Assembly: GCA_026545225.1 (NCBI GenBank)
Contig: CM048852.1
Coordinates: 61,701,146 to 61,765,145 of the forward strand
Direction of reading: 5' to 3'
From: Cornus controversa
Lineage: Eukaryota > Streptophyta > Magnoliopsida > Cornales > Cornaceae
DNA: 64,000 bases
Below the pieces are notes generated by a model. The model saw only the letters and a list, made by a program, of their open reading frames with translations, had not been told where the DNA came from and did no database searches. Shown here piece by piece: positions 12,521 to 22,706 of this stretch. Positions within the stretch are counted from its first letter, which is position 1; each line of letters begins with the position of its first letter. The position numbers and the translations under genes were made by a program.

Positions 12521-12573
12521 TTGATCTAAATCTTTCCCATAGATTATAAGAACTAGTGTAATTGTTTACACGA
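12521..12573 (+). repeat. Flanking direct repeat, left copy
   Basis: A stretch of about 50 bp starting ttgatctaaatctttcccat and ending near gtttacacgag recurs at 14626-14674 with a few differences. The two copies bracket the whole TRIM cluster, so host DNA appears to have been duplicated along with, or between, the TRIM copies. Confidence 0.8.
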
Positions 12574-12611
12574 GTCTCACCAGCTCTGTCAACTTAACAT
12601 CAATCTTTTTC

Positions 12612-13298
12612 TGTCAGGACCCACTTCACATTGTGTAGATATTGTCCGCTTTGCACACTCTTGGCACTCACAATTTTAGAACACATATACACAGATATGA
12701 GGTATCTCCCCTTATAAGTGCCAGCAACTTCTCATCCCCCCGGACAATGTGAGACGTCAACTACTCCCTATTAGGACCCAGCATGTCGGGAGCCGCCCCA
12801 CTGTGCAGATATTGTCCGCTTTGCTCTTTCTCAGTACTCACGGTTTTAAAAACGCGTCTACACATGTAGCAAGCATCCCCCTTATAAGTGCCAGGAACTC
12901 CCCCCCCGGCCGATGTGGGACATCACAATTACCACCACTTGGGACTCAACGTCTTCACTGGCTTGACCCTCGAGAACTTGTGCATGCTCCTCCTATTTTT
13001 GTCTGGGAATTGACTCTGATACCATCTGTTAGGACCCGCCCCACCGTGTAGATATTGTCCACTTTGCACCCTCTCCGTGTAAAACTCGTCTACACATGTA
13101 GACGACCCCCTCATAAGTGTCAAGAACTTTTCCCCCCAGGTGATGTGAGATGTCACACGGTGTCCTCGCTAGCCTGACTCTCATGGACTTGTGCACGCTT
13201 CCCCATATTCCAGTTGGAGATTGGCTTTGATATCATCTATCAAAACCCACCTCACACTATGTGGATATTGTCCGCTTTGCATCCTCTTGGCGCTCACA
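12612..13298 (-). mobile_element. Tandem TRIM array, minus orientation (four LTR copies, A to D)
   Basis: Four copies of the same LTR of about 130-160 bp lie head to tail: A 12612-12759, B 12769-12927, C 13027-13157 and D 13238-13298 (D cut short). Each complete copy runs from TGT(C/T)AGGACCC or a TATTAGG variant to GATGT(G)GGACATCACA or a decayed form, with a shared core around gatattgtccgctttgcac. The B-C and C-D spacers (99 and 80 bp) are TRIM internal regions; just before C lies ctctgatacca, the complement of a tRNA-Met primer-binding site, and the C-D spacer has a decayed version. The A-B spacer is only 9 bp. No protein is coded. The arrangement LTR-LTR-int-LTR-int-LTR suggests unequal or template-switching recombination. 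Confidence 0.85.
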
Positions 13299-14612
13299 TA
13301 GCCTAGGGGAAGAAGTTGCTAACACCTATGTTACCTGGACTTGTTGGTGCAGGCCAAAGTGTTCGTGTCGACATGACACAAACACTGGATATGTGTCAGA
13401 TCCTTCATCGCATCTACCGGACACAACTGATGATGAAAACGCAAAAAAGGATGTGTAAATGCTAGTGAAGGAGTAGGAAATTTTTTTCATGTTTAATTTG
13501 TTAAATAGGCTGTCATTCACGATATAAGAAGCTCCTTGGTTCGAAAATGGCTGTCTGCTTCAAAAAATTGGTCTTTTGGAAGGTTGAAGATGACTGTTTA
13601 ATGTGTATACACGCTATCTTTGCACGATTTTTAGTGTCTGGCCGCGCGTGTTTCAAATGCTTGTTTGACTATTGACTGAAATGTTTTTAATGCCCTTTAA
13701 TGGTCAAGATGATGTCATCTGTCTATTTGGATGTGAAGAGATGGAGAGGTTTGGCCTTTTAACAACAATAATGTTTTATAATTGTAAACCATTATCTACA
13801 ACTGTATAATGGTCTGCAGCTATACTGACCAGTTTGTACTTATTTTGAGTGATATTATAATATATATCATTATACATATAGGGAAAGAATCTTGAGCCAT
13901 TTGTTTTGTTATCCTTGCTAAGATACTTTGACTTTTCAAATGAGGTAAACAAATACAACAATAAAATAAATAATATGATCATATAAATTCCATCACCTTC
14001 CTTTTTTTCCTATCAAAAAGTACATGTGATACATTTATTTTTTTATTTTTATTTGAAAACTAATGTATCATACATAAAAAAAGGGTACAAAATTTTTTTC
14101 TTCTTAAAGTGTCCAAGTACCCGAGTCTAAATATTGGACACTTTTTAGCCAAGTCCCCGTATCCTATCAATTGATATATTAATGAATCCGACCTCTAGAT
14201 ATGTACCTGCACCCGACACCCGTACCAAGTTCGAGTAACATAGGCTAGCACTTATAAGGGGGAATGTCTCCTACCTGCGTAGACGCGTTTTAAAAAGTGT
14301 GAGCGCCAAAATGGTGCAGGCGAACAATTTCTGCACAATGTGAGGTGGATTCGTGGATCCTGATAGCTGGTATCAGAGCCAATCCCTAACCAAAATACGG
14401 GGGGAGTGTGCACAAGCCTATGAGGTCACATTAGCGAGGATACTAGGCCACAAGAGAGGGTGATTGTGATGTCCCACATTGCCTTGGGAGAAGAAGTTGT
14501 TGGCACTTATAAAGAGGGGTGCCTCCTACCTGTGTAGATGTGTTTTAAAACAATAAGTGCTAAGAGGGTGCAAAACGGACAATATCTGCACATTGTGAGG
14601 CGGATCCTGACA
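13299..14612 (+). mobile_element. TRIM element, plus orientation, 5' LTR truncated and interrupted
   Basis: The same TRIM family in the opposite orientation. The 5' LTR starts abruptly near 13299 (gcctaggggaagaagttgct), is split by a transposon at 13326-14243, resumes at 14252 and ends at 14365. The primer-binding site TGGTATCAGAGCC follows at 14368-14380, then about 84 bp of non-coding internal DNA with a purine-rich end (caagagagggtgat), and an intact 3' LTR at 14465-14612 (TGTGATGTCC ... GATCCTGACA, 148 bp). It is joined back-to-back with LTR-D of the minus-strand array. Confidence 0.85.
13326..14243. mobile_element. TIR DNA transposon, 918 bp, nested in a TRIM LTR
   Basis: The ends are inverted repeats: CTATGTTACCTGGACTTG on the left, and the right end in reverse reads CTATGTTACTCGAACTTGG. 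The flanks are 8-bp near-duplicates of TRIM LTR sequence, GCTAACAC (13318-13325) and GCTAGCAC (14244-14251). Removing the element and one duplicate restores a continuous LTR. GACAC/GGACAC words near both ends recall the MITE at 3556-3957. No transposase frame is present. An 8-bp duplication suits hAT; 9 bp with two mismatches would suit Mutator, so the superfamily is open. Confidence 0.75.
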
Positions 14613-14625
14613 TTAACCCAATAAT

Positions 14626-14674
14626 TTGATCTAAATCTTTCCCATAAATGATAAGAAATAATGGTTTACACGAG
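14626..14674 (+). repeat. Flanking direct repeat, right copy
   Basis: Partner of 12521-12573: ttgatctaaatctttcccat followed by a slightly diverged gataagaa ... gtttacacgag. It starts 14 bp beyond the end of the TRIM 3' LTR. Confidence 0.8.
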
Positions 14675-15092
14675 GACAACACTTGTCCAGCTGTCCATAT
14701 CACTAGTGTTAATAGAAAAAGGCCATTGTCCAGTTTATTCCCTATTAACCAAGGGTGTGGGTAGATTGGTAAATGTCTAACCTCTGGCATTATTTGTACA
14801 AAATTACTGCCTTTTGGACCTGCGCTCTCATGCTTGGCAATCAAGCTTTTACCACTGCATCAATCAATGGCCCCTATCATGAATACATTAGCAGAATCTA
14901 ATTCATTTTTCTCAAAGACTTAAAAAAGTCAAAAGTAAATAATAGCCCTGTAAGTATGCACATGTGATATTAAACTGGTAAGGAAATTTTAATGTTTCAC
15001 GTCTTCAGAACATATTATAGCACCAAAATTTTCTGACAGAATGAAATTAAGAATATTTTAGATATAAGGAGTCATTGAATGGCTTGCCTGCA

Positions 15093-16658
15093 TCAGAGCT
15101 TCTTAACAATTTCTTCATTTACACGTATGTAGTAAGTCATCCTCTGGATGGAATTCAGGGCTTCTTCATATTTTCGGCTTTGAAATGCACTTGCAAAGGA
15201 CTCGGACCAATGTGCCAGTTTCTCTTGTATCTGGGAAACGGGAAGTAACAGTAGAGAATTAATCCCGTGCATCTCAGAATGAGTGATACTGACATCAAGA
15301 TAATATTCAAGTGTATTATTCTTTCTGGACGTAGCACAAATGCAAAGGGTAATGAGCCTAAGGAAGAATCCTGCCACACTGAATTTATCACTCTCACTAA
15401 ATGTGACCAGCAATAGAGCAATCAGACATACCTGAACCTGGATCTTATTTAATGCCTGAGAGTCTGTGGCTTCTTCAACAGCTTCCCTAATTTCCAAAAT
15501 CTGCAATGAAATAAATCTTATTATTCACATAGAAGTGAAGTATTTTGCAGGCTTAAATTCAGAAACCTTAGCAAATTTAAACACAAACCAATCCTCTCTT
15601 TTCGATATAGCTACCAGAAGAAATTTTGGGGATTTTAAGTTCCATACAAAACAAGAACAACACCTCCGAGGCTCCGAATCTGGGAAGAGTGTCTTTTAAG
15701 GAAATGGGCTCTTTCTGGTTTGAAGCATTCATGAAAATTTAGTTCAAAGTTGGACCATTTACACTTTTCTTAGTCCCTCTAAATTCACATACTTTGTCCC
15801 CAAATTCAGTGCTTCATTAAATCTTGCTTATTACCATAGAAAAAAAAATATGAAAAAACTTCATGCTTCCAGAATTATATAATCTATTTATGGTGATTCA
15901 AAAGCATGCCTTCCAGATTACTTAAAATTAGCTCTCCTATATTAACAATGAAAACTCCAGTTAACAGATTCTTACCAGGAAGCGCTGAGACAATGATTAG
16001 ATAACCTAACTTGTGAAAAAAAAAATGATTAGATAACTTAGCAGCGATCAGTTATTAAAGGATTATTATACTATAGCATCACACCTTTTCAATTATATAG
16101 TTACATATATCAGCAATTATTATTATTATTTTTTTCTCACTGAGCACTAAATGATTCCTATTTGCATCATACTTAGATGGTAATCAATTTCCATAATGTT
16201 CTCTAGCAATTAAGCCAACACCTCTATTTCTCTGTCTTCGTGATTTGACCAATTCATTAAAACTCTCCACCTCGATTTAATTTCATTACTCAATTTAAAA
16301 AACACCCATATCTATAGAAGAATATACGTTAAGAAGCAAGTTCCCAAATTTTACAAATAGATATAGTAGTCATAAAAGAAATAAAACATAGAATATTGAT
16401 TCTCAAACATAGACCAAGTCTGTAAATTACCTCAGCTAACAAATCTGGCTCCGAAACTGTTTTTTCCTCATCCACATCGACACCTTCAAGCTTCAACTAG
16501 AAAGCAAGAAAAAAAATAGCAATTCTGATTCATGTTTGTAGAGGATGTTAAGATGGATGGTAGGAGTGATGAGAGAGATAGGTCACCAATCAAAGTGTGA
16601 GAGAGAAACTAGCAGTGGCACCTATTGGTGATAAAATAAGATAAAGTAGACTTAAGTA

Positions 16659-16700
<42 letters not shown>

Positions 16701-18554
16701 CAGACTTGGTAGGGACAATTCAGCAAAGGTCTTTAGATGCACTGGCAAGAAGAGTGAGACTAATTTGTATAGAAGGTGAAAGACAGAAAGGGCGATCGAA
16801 ATTAACATGAGATGAAGCTATAAAAAATGATTTTAAAAATTTATAATGTTATAGGAGATTACAAATAATCAAAATAGAAAAATTAAAAAGATAAGAAATA
16901 AAGACAAGGAAGGATATGATAACATGTGGTTTGACTAAGGCCATGGCCTTAGACAGAGCGGAATGGAAACATAGGATTCATGTAGCCGACCCCAAATAGT
17001 TGGAAAAAAGGTTTTGGTGGTTGTTGTTGTAAAGACATGGATGTAAAGCTAAATGAGAAATAACACCATCTTTTTAACTTCATCTTTTAAATAATTGAGC
17101 CCAAGAACCAAACTGGTTTGTACCAAATTCCTAAACTGGCATATGCACAAAATTTGCAAATCACAAAATTTATAGTTCATAAAATTTGAAGAAGAATAAA
17201 AACCTCTACATTGAGAGTTTATTCTAGACTCAATAACCTTTTTTTTTGGGGGGGTCAAAACCTTTAAATGAAATCACTCCCATGTAGAACCATCCTTCCA
17301 AATAAGAAGCACCATGACATTCTTAACATTTCCAATCAAGAAATACTAATCCTTCTATTATATTATCACGAAACCATAGGCTAGCTTCTCAGACATATAT
17401 ATTATATATATTATCCATAAAATATGAAAATGAGTAACTTCCTGAGATGGACAACATCGTCCTCATACAGTGACTTGAATATGAGCTCGCTTTAGCACTA
17501 TAACCACTAACTTTTCAATCGTGGACAACCCTATGGTCAATATCACTTCCTTCAACCAAAAATCAGTATGCACTTAGTCATATACAGATCTTCTGAACAT
17601 TAGCGGTGACGTGATGGACATGACAGCAAGTGATTGAGAAAAAACAACAACAAATTTATTCCTGTGATCTAGAATTTGACGTGCAGGCTATATTTGAAGA
17701 TAACAGCAATTAATAGAAAATAGAAACTATATGTAGATAGTACACTTACAATGTAAATTGCCCTAGCCAACGGATTAGTTAGTGTGCGATATGCATCAAT
17801 TACCCGAGCAGACTGTTCAGCAGCATACCCTCTTTCTTTCTAATGAAAAATACAACAAAACCAACACATAATTATTAAATACTAAAATAGTTTATATTAA
17901 TTAATTGGATTTATGACAAAACAAACCTCAGATTTTGAATGAACAAGATCAGGGTGCAATTTCTTCTGCCAGTCTTTGTACTTGCCCTCAAGATTTCTGT
18001 CATCAACTTCATACTTTTTCTCCCTGTTAAGAATCAAAAGAATTGCTTAATTTGTCACTTGTAAGATTGTGAAATGTATAAGAAGGGTTGTACTTGTTAA
18101 AAACAAGCAGATAGAGCTCTTTGTATCTGTATTCTCCATTTTTGCCATTCTATTCAAACCAGCATGGGTAAAGAACCCATTTTTGTATCATTCTAGAGAG
18201 AGAGAGAGAGAGATGAGATAGAGAAAATAGGATAAAAGTGTCTTTGGCAGAACAAGATGAATAGAGGTAATTTTGTTATTTGAAATATTAAAAATAGATC
18301 GTTAAGAACCTGGTTGAACAAATAGCTCCACTCAACTTGGCATATGCAACTTCTTTAACATAATTTAGATTTCAAATCTTAAATTTCCATGCCTACCTGG
18401 AAATTTGCAAATTCTCGGACCCAATTCAAGGTTAAAAGTCAGAGACTAGTTAACAGTGTCTAACTGCTCTCTAGTAAAGCGACCCCAGCATTAACTTTGA
18501 ATCTTAACCACTGGCTTAGTTGAACTGTGTGTTTAGTTCTTCAGAGACCAAAAA

Positions 18555-18601
<47 letters not shown>

Positions 18602-19289
18602 ATTAATTAATTAAACTCCCTTTATTTATATTTTCCTTAGCTTTCTGAACAACATAAAGCTAACATATAATCAGAACCAACAGCTGCAACTGAAGATAAT
18701 TTATAAACTATGTACTAGGTTTTGGTCTGTCCCAAATAGTTGTAATAAAGCCATATTTTTTATATTTTACAATATGTATTCAATACACTCACAAACACAC
18801 AAACACACAAACACACAAACACACACGAAGGGTCAATGCTTGGTGCAACGGTATGCGTGTGTCTCTCTCTCTATATATATATTATGTGTGAGACTAATCA
18901 GTGTTAATTAGTTGAATGATCATTTTGAAAAACACTCACAATCCGAATATGTGGAAGTAATCAACCGAGTGATCAAGAGGTTGAACGCTTCGACAAGAGT
19001 CACAAAACAGAAACGGCGCCACTTGAGCCACAGCGTCACAATTCCAGCACCTGGGAAGAACTCTCTCGGAGCAGAAATTTTTCCCGGAAAACTTGAGATT
19101 TCCAGGAAACTGATACCTCTGGATTGGAAAAACCCTAGGCTCCTCTTCACTGTGGAACGGACGCGTGGAAGAGAAAGTGGTGGAAAATTGCGTCACAGAA
19201 ATGGAATCAATAGAGAAACGAGAGGTTGAAGGAAGTGCTCTGCGTAGAGCTGAGCAGAGAGGTGTCCATAATAGCTGCTTCTTCCACAT
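15093..19289 (-). CDS. HSCB: HSCB, mitochondrial Fe-S cluster co-chaperone (J-protein), six exons
   Basis: Exons on the minus strand are 19289..18940, 18023..17927, 17839..17750, 16496..16431, 15500..15432 and 15230..15093. They total 810 nt and give 269 residues, and every junction is GT..AG with consistent phase. Residues 1 to about 60 are a Ser/Arg-rich presequence. Cys81, Cys84, Cys96 and Cys99 form the CX2C...CX2C zinc-finger-like module of eukaryotic HSCB. The J-domain follows with HPD at 140-142, the loop that stimulates Hsp70 ATPase. The C-terminal HSCB domain (from about 180) ends in an alpha-helical stretch with RMTYYIRVNEEIVKKL. HSCB binds the scaffold ISCU and delivers it to mitochondrial HSPA9-type Hsp70 for Fe-S cluster transfer. 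It resembles At5g06410. Introns are modest except intron 3 (17749-16497), which holds a LINE fragment, and intron 1, which holds CA-rich microsatellites. Confidence 0.95.
16662..16698. repeat. (AT)n microsatellite
   Basis: Uninterrupted alternating AT of about 36 bp inside HSCB intron 3, next to the LINE fragment. Confidence 0.95.
16707..17035 (+). pseudogene. LINE reverse-transcriptase C-terminal fragment, degenerate
   Basis: On the plus strand, antisense to HSCB, the translation reads RRVRLICIEGERQKGRSKLT, then a stop where the family usually has Trp, then DEAIKND. Further on, after frame loss, come wording equivalent to DRAEWKHRIHVADP and a run of ttg triplets. This is the familiar tail of plant L1-type LINE ORF2 copies. 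It is heavily decayed and sits wholly within an HSCB intron. The 5' limit is uncertain. Confidence 0.6.
18557..18830. repeat. CA-rich microsatellites in HSCB intron 1
   Basis: A pure (AC)n tract occupies 18557-18599, and a compound aaacacac repeat lies at about 18791-18826. AT-rich sequence separates them. Confidence 0.9.
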
Positions 19290-19311
19290 CTTCGATTCAA
19301 GAAAAAAATAG

Positions 19312-19347
<36 letters not shown>

Positions 19348-21012
19348 GGTTAGTCGGTCTGACTATGTGAAAATTAGTTTGCTTTTTAAAGTGTGAAGCA
19401 GTTATAATAGATTCTGAAACTCGACATGTACTCTATTTAATTATTTTTTAAGGTAAATGCAAAAAAAACTCCGCTATATACAAAATATACAGAAACCTCT
19501 TATAGTTAACACGATATATAACCTCCCTCTATTTTTACAATACTTGCAAACATCTTTCCTCCAAAATTTTCTATTTATACGATCAAAATATCTCTTCCGA
19601 TCTTTAAAACACTTGTGCATTGTTTGGATACAATATTTCTTATATTTTTAATTTTTTATTAACTAAATATATATTTTAATTATTTTATTATTTCAGATGA
19701 ACTCGACGAATGAAAATAAGAGAGTATTTACATATTTTTTAAATAAATAAGAAATTAATATTTGGATGAGTCTTTTTTCGACATCCAAACATGGCACTAG
19801 AATGTAAAAGTATTTTAAATATTTTAGTTGTTAAATTGACAAAATGTTCTTATTTGCACATTTTGTAAACAATGAGTGAATTTTTTGCACTGTAGCAGAA
19901 TTTTTTGCACATTTGGTATATAGTGAAGGCTTTTTTTGCACTTTACCCCTTTTTTTTTTATATATATATTTTATATTTTATTAAATCTTATTTTTATGAA
20001 TATTCAGCATAATATATATAGCCTCTTACTGGAGAAGAATTAGTAAAATCTAATCTTTTGCTCAACTCATGACCCTCAACCTCAGCAATCACCAGTTGAT
20101 TGATACAATAACTACGTTGAATTGCTCACACAATAATTTTACATGACAGATTTGTAAACAATGTTTTATACATGATGATGCAAACACATGATTCCAACAC
20201 AGAAGAGATCGAGACTAGCACATTGAGCGATTGCATCGTCATAAACGATGGATTGATGAGTGCAAATGTGAGAGGTATTCCATCAAATGTTCAACATTTT
20301 CCTTTTTATGCCAAGGACTAGGACACTTGAGCTGACTAAAAATTGTCTTGATTTTCATGTAACTTGTTCTATCATGTGAAACTTAGAGATAAAAAGCAAT
20401 GAAGCGGATCTAGGTCCTTATAGCTAATTACCAGGGACAGTGTCCAGATGGGCAAGTATGAGCCGTGAGCTAGGCTTATAACCACCGCATTATGTGATAT
20501 CTTACTCACCACACTACCAATAGATTCTTTAGAGCCTAGAGGAATGAGCTAATAAGCTTATTCCATAAGCTAACATGGTGATTCTTACGATAGAACAAAA
20601 ATGTATGGTTACAAACCCTTCGTTTTATTTGGTGAAGGAACTGACATTTCACAATCATCGGACATTTATATAAAAATTAAACTTTCATATATACAAATAT
20701 GAGATAAATTGCAATATCCAAGTAACATCACACCAAGGAGCAATTTGTATACCTCGTCAAGAACTTCAATACAGAACTCGCAATAAAAGCATATCATTAA
20801 CTATTACTCTCCTTTCTTGCTATGCCTATATGTATTATCTATCAACTCAGTACAATGAGAGAAAGAGAGAGACAACTGTACCCCATAATCCGTTGGATGA
20901 GATGGATCCTAGGCGAGGAACCAGTTGTGACTTTAGCAGCATATTTCTACAACCCATTCTTACCCATTGTGGTAACCGAACCTGTTTCTGTGTTAACTTA
21001 AGTTCTTCCCTT
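19290..21012. other. Intergenic region upstream of HSCB, downstream of the START-like gene
   Basis: Must hold the HSCB promoter and the 3' end of the START-like gene, both on the minus strand. Just upstream of the HSCB start there is a TA/GA simple repeat (about 19311-19347). An AT-rich stretch at 19460-19990 has phrases repeated in near-mirror form (gcaaaaaaaactccgctatatac and tgcactttacccc), reminiscent of a decayed MITE. No exon or RNA gene was recognised. Confidence 0.5.
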
Positions 21013-22674
21013 TCAAGACATTAACCGGCCAGAAATGAAATTGAAGCAACAGAACCTCATTTTTTTGTTCCCTTTGTTCGGACTGCTTTTATGGATGCCA
21101 TTTGCATCGGTACTGATCAACTTATTAACATTTGTACTTGTTTCCAAAATTGGTGTTTCTGTCTTCTCAGTTTCAGAGGAACATAAAGCAGTCTGGTGAG
21201 TCTCATTCGGATCTGGTGATACTGGTGCTATTCTGTTATGGTTTGCCTCCTTTGAGTAAGAATTTGATCCTGCACACCTGTTGACAGGAAGGAAAATGAG
21301 CAAACCGGCAGATGATAATTGTATTTCAGATACCAAAATTCAGAAATTGTATTGTCAATAATCATAATAACTTTCAAAGGTCATCTTTGATTCTGTTGAC
21401 ACAATTACCTTGAGGCTTGACTGCCAGAGCTGTTCCTGGGTTCATATGAGGTCCTCTCAACCGTTTCATTTTTTGATGCTTCACCACCATTTGAACAAAT
21501 TTGACTATCTTTTGAAGATTTTGACTCGTTTACTGCACTCTCTTCCAAATTCAGGAAATCATCATTGGTGAAGTGGGGCAGAGTCCTGGTTTTGGGATTA
21601 AATCCATATTCCTTAAAGACAGAAATGATTTTCTCTAATGTTCCCAGTGCTTGCTCCACCTCAGGTCTGATAGTAACTTTCCTATTATTATTGTCACAAT
21701 ATCTCTCTGGAATTTGCTTGGATGGAGGGATATGTATTTTCTTCCCTTCCTCTTCTAAGTGTCTACTTTCTTCAACTTCTTCTTCCACAACCTCCTCAAT
21801 CTCTCCGGGAGCTGTGTGATCCATAATTATCACATCCTCTGAAAAGGATTCAGCTGCATGGTCATTATCGAGAACCTTCTTATCCATATCCCCCTCCTTA
21901 GCCTGCATAGTCTCGATTAGATGTTCTTCATGGAGAATGCATGCATCACTCTTGAGGTCTTTTGGTTCCAGATCTCCCGAATCTTTATTATCAAAGCAAA
22001 GAGCTTCACGTATTCTAGTATACAGTGGGTCCTTTAAGGCCTCACCAAAATCTCGATCACCTTTATTCACAGAAGCAACTTCCTGTTACAGAATTAACCA
22101 CTAAATGTGTAAGAGGAACATGGGGAGAACCAGCAGATGCTTGCTAATAATCCAGTAAATCCAGGCATCAAGTCTAATATAAGTGCATTCAGGTTAGGAC
22201 TTCCCTCTTTTACTTGTTATTCTTTGATACCGTGCATCAAAAACAAGTCAAGGAACCAACAAACTGAAGGATCTGAGAGGATCTATATTTACCCTCAGCT
22301 TCACTAACCACTTGAAGTGTTCACTTTAGAGTTTGAACATGTTGGTGGCATCAAACATACATCCTAACAATTTTTCAAACACAACTGCTGATGAAAAAAT
22401 TATAAAATTGAAATAGAACCTTTTTATAGAGTCTGAAACCACTGCCTATGAGCTGCCTCGAAATGAAATTAATTAAAGATGGAGGAACAAAGTCCAGCTT
22501 TATATCCATATTCGCTATAGTCCTGCAAAATATGGATGTGTGTAAAGATTTGTAACAGGGGACACCATACAGAATTGACAACAAAATACTAACTGAGGGA
22601 ACCAAGCAAATTGAACAGTGAAATAGTCCAATAAGTTGTGAAATTACTTGGTAGCCCAATGGTGAAAACATGAC

Positions 22675-22706
<32 letters not shown>

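Noticed and set aside
12612-14612. Cassandra-type TRIM with an embedded 5S rRNA promoter
   Set aside because: I looked for 5S rRNA wording in the LTRs and found none; the LTR is of a different TRIM type.
18912-19229. Plus-strand frames over HSCB exon 1
   Set aside because: Antisense shadows of the coding exon; they lack splice partners and family resemblance.
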